A stretch of 64,000 nt of DNA, taken from NCBI GenBank assembly GCA_009268125.1, contig WBOU01000004.1:1-64000 (forward strand), given 5' to 3'. Positions 26,268 to 34,907 of the stretch are shown here, one piece after another. The translations under genes were made by a program, and so were the position numbers. A model generated the notes under the pieces. That model did not search any database. It was given only the letters and a program-made list of their open reading frames with translations, and was not told the DNA's origin. The stretch comes from Chloroflexia bacterium SDU3-3. GTDB taxonomy: Bacteria; Chloroflexota; Chloroflexia; Chloroflexales; Roseiflexaceae. How positions within the stretch are numbered: the first letter of the stretch is position 1; every line of letters starts with the position of its first letter.

Positions 26268-27389
26268 CTAGGCCACCTTCTGCGCGACCCACGCGGCCAG
26301 CTCGCCGGGGGTCATCGCGCCCACATGCGCGCCCAGCTTCACCAGCTGGGCGGCCACGCCGTGGTCGTAGCGGGGGCTGGCGTCGCTCTCCAGCGCGGCC
26401 AGCCCCAGCAGTGTCACGCCGCTCTCGGTCAGATATTTCACCGCGCTGTAGAGCTGCTGCACCGGCGCGCCCTCCTCGAAATCGCTGATCAGCACCACGA
26501 TAGTGCGGCGCGGGTTTTCCACCAGCTGGGCCGCGTAGCGCACCGCCTGCCCGATGTCGGTGCCGCCGCCCAGCTGCACCTTCATCAGTGTCTCCACCGG
26601 GTCGGTGCAGTGCTCGGTCACATCCACCACCGAGGTATCGAACAGCACCAGGTGGGTGCGCAGCGCCTGGATGCCGAAGAAGATCGCCGCCGTCACCGCC
26701 GCGTGGATGACGCTGCCCGCCATGCTGCCCGACTCATCCACCAGGATGATCAGCTGCCAGCGGTCGACCTGGCGTCGCACGCGCGAGAAGAAGTAGGGCT
26801 GGCCGATCACGATCTGCTGGCGCTGCGGGTCGTAGTTGGCCAGGTTGCGGCGGATGGTGGTGCGGGCGTCGAAATTGCGCGCCACCCGCAGGAACGAGCG
26901 GCGGCGGCGGTCGACCGCGCCGCTGAAGGGCGTGCGGATCTCGCGGGCCAGCTGCTCCATCAGCTGCTGCACCACGGCGTTCACCAGGCGGCGGGCCTGG
27001 GCCAGCACCTCCTGGTTCATCAGGTGCTTGGTGCGCAGCACGGCCTTCAGCAGCGTCTGGTTCGGCTGGGCGCGCTTTAGCAGCTCGGGGTTGGTCACCA
27101 TCTCCTCAAGCTGGTAGCGGTCAAGCGCGTCGCGCTCGATCCGCTCGATGGTGCGGCGCGGGAACAGCTCGTGCACCATATTGATCCAGTCGGGCACCGT
27201 CAGCTGCGAGGCATCCAGCGAGCCGTGCCCCGCGCGGGTGTTGCGATCTGCACCATACTCGCGGTCGTAGAGGTAGCCCAGCGCGGTGTCGCGGCCCTGC
27301 CACTCGCCCTGCAGCCCGCCCAGCGCCTGCTCGCTGCTCTCGCCCAGCACCAGCCGCCAGCGCTGCCGCCGCTCCTGCTCGCTATCCAT
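26268..27389 (-). CDS. VWA domain protein (YehP-like)
   Basis: 373 residues. The C-terminal VWA domain (from about 210) has a complete MIDAS: D218-x-S220-x-S222 (ILVDESGSMAGS), LGGGTD with the Thr, and ISDFEEGA with the Asp. The N-terminal 200 residues are helical and basic. The start overlaps the DUF5682 stop by 8 bases. VWA proteins of this group act with MoxR ATPases as chaperone-like or metal-insertion machines; the E. coli equivalents are YehP and YehL. Confidence 0.9.
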   Translation of the reverse strand: MDSEQERRQRWRLVLGESSEQALGGLQGEWQGRDTALGYLYDREYGADRNTRAGHGSLDASQLTVPDWINMVHELFPRRTIERIERDALDRYQLEEMVTNPELLKRAQPNQTLLKAVLRTKHLMNQEVLAQARRLVNAVVQQLMEQLAREIRTPFSGAVDRRRRSFLRVARNFDARTTIRRNLANYDPQRQQIVIGQPYFFSRVRRQVDRWQLIILVDESGSMAGSVIHAAVTAAIFFGIQALRTHLVLFDTSVVDVTEHCTDPVETLMKVQLGGGTDIGQAVRYAAQLVENPRRTIVVLISDFEEGAPVQQLYSAVKYLTESGVTLLGLAALESDASPRYDHGVAAQLVKLGAHVGAMTPGELAAWVAQKVA

Positions 27390-29682
27390 GCTCGCCTCCG
27401 CGTATGCCAAACCGCGCCATCATGGCCAGCAGCCTGCGCTCGGCGGCGTGGGCGCGGGCGGCGGTGGTGATGTCAACATCCAAGTGGGTCAGCTCCCAGC
27501 TGTCGGCGTCGCCCACCAGGGTCTGGGCGATCTGGGCCTTCTCGCGCGGGGTGAAGAACGAGAAGGCCAGCCGCAGGGCGGGCAGCGCGTGCAGGAACTC
27601 CTCGCCGTCGAAGTCCATCAGCAGCGCGTCGATGCCCGCCAGCAGCTCGGCGTGGCGCTGCACGGTCTCGCGGGCCAGCGCAAACAGGCCGGCCAGGAAA
27701 TCGCCCAGCACATCCGGCGCGGCGAAGGCCCGCATGTCGGCGCGCACCTGGTCGATCGGGGCCTCGCCCAGCGCCCACATGGCCCCGGTGGCCGCGCCGC
27801 GCGCCAGGCTGGCGTGCGAGGTCGAGGCGGCCACCTGCCGCAGCGTGGCCACCAGATCGGCGCGGCTGAGGCCCAGCGCGTGCTCGCAGGACTCGAAGCT
27901 GCGCAGCAGCACCTGGAACCCGGCCACCAGCTCGCGGTCCTGGCCCTGGGGGCGGCCCAGCACAGCCAGCTGCCACAGCGAGCGCTCGAAGATCTCGGCC
28001 AGCAGGCCGCCGATACGGGCGCTGCCCACCGCACCTAGCGTATGGTCGTAGCGATAGAGGTAGAGCACGTGGCCCAGCGCGGCGGTCAGGCTGAAGAAGT
28101 CGCCATCCTGCCCCACCAGCCCAGAGAGCAGCGCGATCAGCTCGGCGGTGCGCTCGCCCAGGCCCATCAGGCAGGCATCCAGCAGGGCCAGCGCGGCCTG
28201 GGCGGCGCTGCGCTCGATCCCGCCCGCCCGCTCGATCAAGCGCGCCCAGGCGGCCTCGGCCAGCGTGGTGCCGTAGATAGCCGACTCGATGCAGTTGGCG
28301 TCGAAATCGGGCGTCCAGACGATCTGCCAGTCCTCCCAGATGGTCACCAGATCGTCGCGGGCCACAAAGTCGGTGCCGCCCGCACGCGAAAAGCCGCTCA
28401 CCCCGATCACCCGCAGCTGGTGCAGCACGCGGCTGCGCGCCAGATCAGCGGGCTGCTCCAGGTCGAGCTGCACCCTGCGCTGCTGCTCGCCCGGCGTCAG
28501 GCCGTGCTCGCGCAGCTGGCGCTCGATGTCGCCCACCAGCGGCGGCAGGGCCACGCCATCGGCCAGCCTGCCGCGCTGGTCGCCGCGCAGGATCTCGCGC
28601 AGGGCATCGAGGAAGGGGTTGCGGTGGCCCGGCTCGGCGGCCTCTTTGATCAGGGCGCTGATGATACCATCGATCAGATCCTGCCGCCAGACCTCGGCGT
28701 GGCCGCGCAGGTCGGCCAGGGCGCGGGCGCTGGTCTCCACCGCGATCAGGTCCGCCGTGCTGGCGATCTGGCCACGGCGGCGCAGGGCCACGGCGGCGCT
28801 GGCCAGCAGCGTGCGGTAGGTGCCGCGCTCGCCGCGCTGCCGGTCGCCCCAGATCTGGCGGTAGAAGCCGGGGCTGGGCATGCCCGCCTCGTAGCCGCTC
28901 AGGCTGTCGAGCCGCAGCTCGGTGTAGGGCGTCAGCGCGATGCCGCGCTCGTCGGGGGTGGGGGAAGGCGCGGTATCGGGCGGGGCGGCGGCCTCCAGCG
29001 GCGCGAGGCCGTGCAGCTGGGCGTAGAGCGCGTAGCTGTGAAAGCCGCCCGTGATCACCAGCAGCGGCCCGGCCAGCTCGGCGCGGGCGGCACGGATCTG
29101 CTGGGCCATGAAGGCCTCGCGCCGCAGATCCTCGGCGGATGGCCCACCGCTGGCGCGGATGTGGTAGCACAGCCGGTGGACACGCTCGAACAGCTGGGCG
29201 GGCGTCAGCGCGGGGTCGATCTCGGCCAGGGTGTCCCACAGGGCGTCGAAATCATCCACGCCCGCGCGGGCGCAGAGCGCGGGGATGTAGGGGTTCTCGC
29301 GCAGCTCGGCGTCGGCGTAGCGGTGGGCCGCCACATCGGGCGCGGCCATGTCGGCCCAGGGCATGTCGATAAAGCGCAGCGCCGCGCCCAGCTCGCGCCC
29401 GGCCCGCAGCGCCTCCCACTCGGGCGAGTGCTCGCAGAAGGGGTAGAACGCACCGCGCCGCACCCCACCCAGCTGCACATAGCTGTAGATCGCGATCGGC
29501 AGGGTGTGCGGCAGCGCCAGCTCACCCATCCGGTCGTTGAAATCGGATGGCCCCTCGATCAGGATGGCGGCGGGGCGCAGCGCGACAATCACCTCCCGCA
29601 CCGCGCGGGCGCACGCGGGGCTGTGGTGCCGCACCGGCAAAAACACCATGTCGCCAGCGGTGGAGAAGATGCCAGGGTGCAT
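27382..29682 (-). CDS. DUF5682 family protein (YehM-like)
   Basis: 766 residues. The N-terminus VFLPVRHHSPACARAV and ILIEGPSDFNDRMGELA are the hallmark of DUF5682 (as in E. coli YehM). YSYVQLGGVRRGAFYPFCEHSPEWEAL and LLVITGGFHSYAL follow. The fold of the first 260 residues resembles TraB/ChaN-like His-Glu proteins; that is inference. Start ATG at 29682, one base after the stop of the membrane protein. No known function; always linked to MoxR/VWA/SWIM genes. Confidence 0.88.
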   Translation of the reverse strand: MHPGIFSTAGDMVFLPVRHHSPACARAVREVIVALRPAAILIEGPSDFNDRMGELALPHTLPIAIYSYVQLGGVRRGAFYPFCEHSPEWEALRAGRELGAALRFIDMPWADMAAPDVAAHRYADAELRENPYIPALCARAGVDDFDALWDTLAEIDPALTPAQLFERVHRLCYHIRASGGPSAEDLRREAFMAQQIRAARAELAGPLLVITGGFHSYALYAQLHGLAPLEAAAPPDTAPSPTPDERGIALTPYTELRLDSLSGYEAGMPSPGFYRQIWGDRQRGERGTYRTLLASAAVALRRRGQIASTADLIAVETSARALADLRGHAEVWRQDLIDGIISALIKEAAEPGHRNPFLDALREILRGDQRGRLADGVALPPLVGDIERQLREHGLTPGEQQRRVQLDLEQPADLARSRVLHQLRVIGVSGFSRAGGTDFVARDDLVTIWEDWQIVWTPDFDANCIESAIYGTTLAEAAWARLIERAGGIERSAAQAALALLDACLMGLGERTAELIALLSGLVGQDGDFFSLTAALGHVLYLYRYDHTLGAVGSARIGGLLAEIFERSLWQLAVLGRPQGQDRELVAGFQVLLRSFESCEHALGLSRADLVATLRQVAASTSHASLARGAATGAMWALGEAPIDQVRADMRAFAAPDVLGDFLAGLFALARETVQRHAELLAGIDALLMDFDGEEFLHALPALRLAFSFFTPREKAQIAQTLVGDADSWELTHLDVDITTAARAHAAERRLLAMMARFGIRGGEHG

Positions 29683-29683
29683 G

Positions 29684-30034
29684 CTAGGCGTCCACAGGGG
29701 CAGGGCGGCGGAACAGCGCCAGCAGAAGGAGAACCCAGCCGACACAGTTGACCGCCATGATCGCCAGGCCAAACAGGCCAATCACCCACGAGGCAGTGGT
29801 AATATCCGAGCGCGCTGCGACCGAGGCAATCAGCACGCCGCTGAACGACCCGGCCAGCCCAGCCAGCAGGAAGATGCCAAAGGCCACCGCCGTCAGCTGG
29901 TAGCGTCGATCTTGACCCATGCGCGTCAGCGAGAGCACCAGGCCGATGATCCAGATCACCAGCAGCGGTACGGTCGACACCAGCTGCGAGAAAAAGGTCG
30001 TGAGCATGGAGAAGTCATCATATCCGTTTGACAT
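29684..30034 (-). CDS. small membrane protein of the MoxR/VWA cluster
   Basis: 116 residues with three hydrophobic segments (about 19-38, 46-70, 80-106). No recognised domain. It is one base upstream of the DUF5682 gene, so it is co-translated with it. It may tether the soluble partners to the membrane; that is speculation. A 500-base repeat interval separates it from the MoxR gene. Confidence 0.7.
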   Translation of the reverse strand: MSNGYDDFSMLTTFFSQLVSTVPLLVIWIIGLVLSLTRMGQDRRYQLTAVAFGIFLLAGLAGSFSGVLIASVAARSDITTASWVIGLFGLAIMAVNCVGWVLLLLALFRRPAPVDA

Positions 30035-30535
30035 CCGTCATTCCTCTCTCGTTATTGATGTTCGGCCATTGGTTAATCGTCGCTGTTCTGCCACACTGCA
30101 AGCCGGACCCGCCATGGTGCAAGGCTATGCGCTCTTGCTGCGGACCTCTCGCATCTTGGCGACACTACGCCACCCTACCCACCCGGCCCATGCGGCGAAG
30201 GCGCTGCTTATGTTTTGATGGCCATATGCACGAACACCAGCCGCCAGTATTCGGCATAGGAACGCTGCAAATTGGGGTTCCAAGGGGCGATGCCCCTGGC
30301 GGGGTTCCGGGGGCTGGCCCCCGGACGCCGCCCGCGCAGGGCATCCAGCCAGTAAGCGCAAGCACCCTTCATCTCCCGTCGGTCGGCCAAACGCCGCCCG
30401 CGCAGGCCATCCACCCAGTAAGCGCAAGCACCCTTCATCATCGAAGCCCCAACCAGTCCCGTCGGTCGGCCAAACGCGGAAGCACCCCAAAAGTAACGCC
30501 AGGAGAGGCCCTATATCATGGGCAAGCGCCGCGCT
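30035..30535. repeat. palindromic dispersed element, GGCCATATGCACGAACACCAG family, copy 2
   Basis: GGCCCATGCGGCGAAGG and GGCCATATGCACGAACACCA at 30185-30240, then a GC hairpin (CCGGGGGCTGGCCCCCGG), then two tandem 66-base units starting CGCCGCCCGCGCAGG at 30326 and 30392, with AAGCGCAAGCACCCTTCATC inside. It has inserted between the MoxR gene and the membrane protein gene, which would otherwise be one operon. Confidence 0.75.
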
Positions 30536-31642
30536 CTAGATCTCCTGGCGGGCCTCATAGAACGCGCGCCAGGCCGCGCCCTTGCGCTCCTTCACCACGT
30601 GGGTGAGGTAGTGCTGGAGCTTCTCGCGATCCTCGGGCGTGTCCTTCAGCGCCGAGCCAAGCAGGCTGTGCATCAGGTGGCTAGGGGCCACCTTCCCGCC
30701 CGCGTAGTAGTAGGCGTGGACACAGGCCGCGTAGCCCACCGACACCGCCTCGGCGGTGCTCATCACCGAGCTAAGCGGGTCGATGCCCTTGCCCTCGGCG
30801 GTCTTGCCGCTGCGCAGCTCGTGGAAGGTGGTGACCAGCAGCTCGGCCAGGTCGGGCGGCAGCGCCACCGGCACCCCCGAGCGCTGCAGCAGCCGCTCGG
30901 TCTCGCGCTGCACCAGCCGCATCTCCTGGCGGATGTCCTGGATGGGCGGGATCGTCTCGAAATTAAAGCGGCGCTTGAGCGCGGCGCTCATCTCGTTCAC
31001 GCCACGGTCGCGGGTGTTGGCGGTGGCGATGATGTTGAAGCCAACCGTGGCGAACAGCACGCGGCCCGCGTCCTCGCGCTCGGGCACCGCCATCACGCGG
31101 TCGCTGAGGATGGAGAGCAGGGTATCCTGGATCTCCAGCGGGCAGCGGGTGATCTCCTCGAAGCGCACCACCTTGCCCTCGCTCATGCCCCGGTAGAGCG
31201 GCGCGGGCACCAGCGAGCGCTCATTTGGCCCCTCGGCCAGCAGCAGCGCGTAGTTCCACGAGTACTTGATCGCATCCTCGGTGGTGCCCGCGCTGCCCTG
31301 GATGATCAATGTGGAGTCGCCCGAGATCGCGGCGGCCAGCAGCTCGCTCAGGTAGCTCTTGGCGGTGCCCGGCTCGCCGATCAGCATCAGGCCACGGTTG
31401 GTGGCCAGCGACACCACGCAGCGCTCGACCAGGCTGCGGCTGCCCACAAACTTGGGCGAGATGCCCAGGCGCTCGTCGCCCAGCACGAACGACAGCACCG
31501 AGCGCGGCGTCAGCCGCCAGCCCTGGGGGCGGGGCGCGCCGCGCTCGGCGGCGGCCAGGCGGGCCATCTCATCGGCGTAGAGCGACTCGGCGGGCGGGCG
31601 CTGGATGTGGGACATGGGGTCGGCGTTGGAAGCGTGTGTCAT
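30536..31642 (-). CDS. MoxR-type AAA+ ATPase (YehL-like)
   Basis: 368 residues. Walker A GEPGTAKS at 89-96, Walker B VVRFEEI at 158-164, sensor-1 [10 protein letters not shown] near 195, and a C-terminal lid with [17 protein letters not shown]. These ATPases remodel or load partner complexes and work with the VWA protein. The ATG follows the stop of the preceding DUF4132 gene directly. Equivalent to E. coli YehL. Confidence 0.92.
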   Translation of the reverse strand: MTHASNADPMSHIQRPPAESLYADEMARLAAAERGAPRPQGWRLTPRSVLSFVLGDERLGISPKFVGSRSLVERCVVSLATNRGLMLIGEPGTAKSYLSELLAAAISGDSTLIIQGSAGTTEDAIKYSWNYALLLAEGPNERSLVPAPLYRGMSEGKVVRFEEITRCPLEIQDTLLSILSDRVMAVPEREDAGRVLFATVGFNIIATANTRDRGVNEMSAALKRRFNFETIPPIQDIRQEMRLVQRETERLLQRSGVPVALPPDLAELLVTTFHELRSGKTAEGKGIDPLSSVMSTAEAVSVGYAACVHAYYYAGGKVAPSHLMHSLLGSALKDTPEDREKLQHYLTHVVKERKGAAWRAFYEARQEI

Positions 31643-33166
31643 CTATCCCTCATAGTGGTGGCGCGGGTTGCGAAACAGATCGTGCCAGTCGCACAGCACC
31701 TCGCTGATCAGCGCGGGCGGCACCTGGCCCATCGGGATGCGCCGTGGCAGCACGCCGGACTCAAGATCGGGCACGCCGCCCGCCACAAAGTAGCCTTCCG
31801 AGCAGCGCTGCGAGCTTTCGTAGTGCTGCTCGGGGCAGATCTGGCACACCACCACAGCGGTGATGCCAGGGCCGGCGAAGCTACGGGTCATCACGATCTG
31901 CGAAAACGCATCGTAGGTCTGGTAGGCGCTGTGCCGCCAGCCCTTGGATGCGGTGGAGATCGAGACCCCGGCGCGCAGCTTGCCCTCGGGCAGGCCGGGG
32001 ATGCTGGTCTCGCTGGCCTGGGCAGCGCTGATCGTGTAGATCGTGCGCGCCGCCTGGGGGAACAGCGGCAGGATGTCGAAATCGTGCTGCAGCTCATCCC
32101 ACTGCCTGCGGCGCGCGGGCGTGGCATCGACCGGGTGCGGGATGCCGACGGCGGCGTAGGCGTCGAGCATGGCCGGCCCATAGCTCTCGCTGGTCAGGCT
32201 GCCGTCGCCCGCCAGACAGAACACCTCGATCGGCTGTCCAGCATCATCGTAGCCAGCCCACAGCACCTGGCGTGCCAGCGGCTCCAGCAGCGGGTGGCCC
32301 AGGAAGATCCGCCGCCAGTCGCCCGCCGCCCAGCGCCGCCCCTCCACCATGGCGCTCTCCAGCCGACGCGACTGCGTACGGATCTCGTGGTTCACCTCGC
32401 GCCGCAGGGTGCGCCATGCCTCCTGCGCGGCGGCGATCTGCTCGGGCGGCAGGCCGGGGGCGCTGCGCGGCATGGCGCGGTAGTGGCGGCCATCCTGCTC
32501 CACCAGGGCCGGGGCCAGATCGGGGTCGAGCACCAGACGGAAGCGGCGCGCGCCTAGGGCCAGCTGCAGCTCGCCCGTGTCGACGCCGAAGCGCGGCACG
32601 ATCATGTCCTCAAGCTGCTGGCGCGAGACACCGCGCGCGGCGGCGATCCGATCCATGTGCTCGCCAGCGCTGGAGCGCAGCGAGCGGAACTCATCCTGCG
32701 CGGCCAGCAGGTTCAGCTGGCGCAGCGCGGCATCGCTGCCGATGGTGGCGATCGCGCCCATGCCCATCCGCACCCATGCGTACTTGCTGGCACCGCGCCA
32801 CAGGTAGAGCTTTTTGGCCAGCTCGGCGGCCAGCGCGCCATCGCCCAGCAGCCCCAGCGCGCCAAACACCCACTGGCCCGGCGTGCGGCTGCCCTCCCAC
32901 TGGGCTAGCAGGCGCAGCAGCCAGGCGCGCAGCGTGTGGGGGTCGGCGTGCGCCCGCAGCAGCGCCGCCACCTGCGGCAGCCGGAGGTCGCCGCGCTGAA
33001 GCGCGCCCAGCAGGCGCACCACCGAGCCCAGCTGCTGGCCGCCCAGCACCAGCGCGGGCAGCTCCTCGGGGTGCAGCCAGCGCAGCCGCCCGATCGGCGC
33101 GGCGCTGGCGAGCAGATCGTGCAGCTCCTGCGCCGCATCGCGGGTCTCGAAGGCTCTCTCGGTCAT
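31643..33166 (-). CDS. DUF4132 family protein, paralogue A
   Basis: 507 residues. The DUF4132 domain runs from about 185: GVSRQQLEDMIVPRFGVDTGELQLALG, then RRLESAMVEGRRWAAGDWRRIF, HPLLEPLARQVLWAGYD, VGIPHPVDATP. The N-terminal 180 residues are HEAT-like helices. WGR, often present in E. coli YehI/MolR relatives, is absent. It is one of three paralogues here and is directly followed by moxR, suggesting that the ATPase acts on DUF4132 proteins. Confidence 0.86.
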   Translation of the reverse strand: MTERAFETRDAAQELHDLLASAAPIGRLRWLHPEELPALVLGGQQLGSVVRLLGALQRGDLRLPQVAALLRAHADPHTLRAWLLRLLAQWEGSRTPGQWVFGALGLLGDGALAAELAKKLYLWRGASKYAWVRMGMGAIATIGSDAALRQLNLLAAQDEFRSLRSSAGEHMDRIAAARGVSRQQLEDMIVPRFGVDTGELQLALGARRFRLVLDPDLAPALVEQDGRHYRAMPRSAPGLPPEQIAAAQEAWRTLRREVNHEIRTQSRRLESAMVEGRRWAAGDWRRIFLGHPLLEPLARQVLWAGYDDAGQPIEVFCLAGDGSLTSESYGPAMLDAYAAVGIPHPVDATPARRRQWDELQHDFDILPLFPQAARTIYTISAAQASETSIPGLPEGKLRAGVSISTASKGWRHSAYQTYDAFSQIVMTRSFAGPGITAVVVCQICPEQHYESSQRCSEGYFVAGGVPDLESGVLPRRIPMGQVPPALISEVLCDWHDLFRNPRHHYEG

Positions 33167-33217
33167 AGCGTCAATCCTCTTCCCAATCGTGAGCAGCGTG
33201 CGGCCCGCCCGGCCCCG

Positions 33218-34441
33218 CTATCCAGCACGAAGCCTCGTATCCTCGACCAGCAGCCCCAGGTGGCACAGCACCTCGTTCATCAAGCGGGGCGGAACCTGAT
33301 CGGGCGTCACAGGTAGCCCGGCGCGCTCGAAGCTGTAGCGCAGCAGCTGAACCACACCCACCTGGGCCTGCATCTCCACCAGTGCGCCCACGTCCATATG
33401 CGGCAGGGCATAGCGCACCTGCAGGATGGGATACCGCACATCCCAACCCAGGGCGCGCAGCGCCGCGCACAGCGGTTCGGCCTGAAAGCGCAGCGTCGCT
33501 AGCAGCGCGGTCAGCTCGGCAGGGCTGCGGCGCACAGTCGGGGCCGGGCGGCGCAGCTGGGGGAACAGCGGCTGGTAGGGAAAATCATCCAGCAGCTCGA
33601 CCCAGGCCGCCAGGCGCTCCGGCGGGATGTCCGCCGGGTGCGGCACGCCCACCGTGGCGTACTCGCCCACGCGCGCGGCACCGTAGGTCTCGCTGGTCAG
33701 ACTGCCATCTTCCTGTACGATAAAGGCCTCGATCAGGTTGCCGACCTGGTCGTATCCAGCCCACAGCACGTGGCGGCACAGCCAGGCCAGCAGCGGGTGG
33801 GGCAGCATCTCGCCAAGGAAGAACTGGGCATCCCAGCGATCCCCGCCGAGCATGGCAAGCTCTAGACGCCGCCGCTGGGCGCGCAGTTTGTGGCCCAGCA
33901 GCAGCTTGGCGCGCCGCAGCAGCTGGCGCTGCTCGTGGTCAAGATCGTGGGGGGCACCGGTGTGCATGCGCCCGCCCCTGCCGCGCAGCAGCGGCCTGTG
34001 CCCCAGGCCGATGGTCAGCGCGTACACGTGCCCGCGCGCGCCCACAAAGCGGATGTCGCCATCCAGGCCGCAGTTCGGCAGGCAGTCCAGCTCGAAGCGC
34101 TGGCGATCGACCCCGCGCGCCGCCGCGATCTGGTCGATCAGCGTGTGGGCGCTCTGGCGCTGCGAGGCCATGGGGGCCAGGTAGGCCGCATCGCACAGCG
34201 CGCCCACAAAGGCCGCCGACCCCGCCAGCGAAGGGCTGATATGCTCGCCGCGCTCGCCGTGCAGCATCCGGTAGAACTGGCGCTCGATCTGCGGGTAGTC
34301 ATCGCCATCCAGCAGGGCGTTCGCATCGACGAAACGAGAGAGGCCGTAGACCATCTGGCGCGGGATGCGCAGGACACCCGTGGAATCGGGGCCGACGGCT
34401 GGCGCCCTGCCGGTGACGCGCTCCCAGAATGCCCTGATCAT
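33218..34441 (-). CDS. DUF4132 family protein, paralogue B
   Basis: 407 residues from the ATG at 34441 (GAGGTGAG upstream). Same landmarks: GVDRQRFELDCLPNCGLDGDI, RRRLELAMLGGDRWDAQFF, HPLLAWLCRHVLWAGYDQ, TVGVPHPADIPPERLAAW. Its N-terminal helical part is shorter than in the other two. It is 51 bases upstream of paralogue A. Confidence 0.84.
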   Translation of the reverse strand: MIRAFWERVTGRAPAVGPDSTGVLRIPRQMVYGLSRFVDANALLDGDDYPQIERQFYRMLHGERGEHISPSLAGSAAFVGALCDAAYLAPMASQRQSAHTLIDQIAAARGVDRQRFELDCLPNCGLDGDIRFVGARGHVYALTIGLGHRPLLRGRGGRMHTGAPHDLDHEQRQLLRRAKLLLGHKLRAQRRRLELAMLGGDRWDAQFFLGEMLPHPLLAWLCRHVLWAGYDQVGNLIEAFIVQEDGSLTSETYGAARVGEYATVGVPHPADIPPERLAAWVELLDDFPYQPLFPQLRRPAPTVRRSPAELTALLATLRFQAEPLCAALRALGWDVRYPILQVRYALPHMDVGALVEMQAQVGVVQLLRYSFERAGLPVTPDQVPPRLMNEVLCHLGLLVEDTRLRAG

Positions 34442-34907
34442 GTGCTCACCTCGGCGCAGGCTGGCACGTTCCATACAGCATTCGTCCCCATGCAGATTCT
34501 CCCAGTATCGCTCACCAGCCCAGCTCGCGCTAGAGCCGAATCTGAGGCTTCTCTGACAATTGCGTCAGGTGCCACAGCGCCTCGCACAGCCCGCCCTGGA
34601 AGATCGGCGACCGCAGCACGTCGGGCGGAAGAGCGCCGCCGCGCCCATGGGTGATCTATAGCGAGAGCTGGGTGACCTACTCATCTCCAGCGCCCATGGG
34701 CAGAAAGGTAGCGATAGAACCGATAGGGCAGATTCTTCAGCCCAATGCTCGGCGTGGCCTGGCCAGCGTCAGGGTCGATAGCGTGGTGTGGATCCTCGCT
34801 CATCGCTCGCTCAGCGTCATCTCCGGCTGGCTGCGGGTACCCGGCTATTGTGCCACCGATCGCCAGGCTGCGCCTCAGCCTACAGCCTGGGTTTCGTCCA
34901 AAACATG
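34442..34907. other. gap with a decayed coding sequence
   Basis: Apart from the DUF4132 remnant (next entry), this 466-base stretch shows no intact gene on either strand and none of the repeat families. Confidence 0.5.
34530..34652 (-). pseudogene. remnant of a fourth DUF4132 gene (C-terminal end)
   Basis: Read on the minus strand down to a TAG at 34530-34532, the sequence gives LPPDVLRSPIFQGGLCEALW and then HLTQLSEK. This matches the C-terminal pattern of paralogues A (VPPALISEVLCDWHDLF) and B (VPPRLMNEVLCHLGLL). An in-frame stop lies shortly upstream, so only the end survives. It marks loss of a fourth copy between B and C. Confidence 0.5.
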
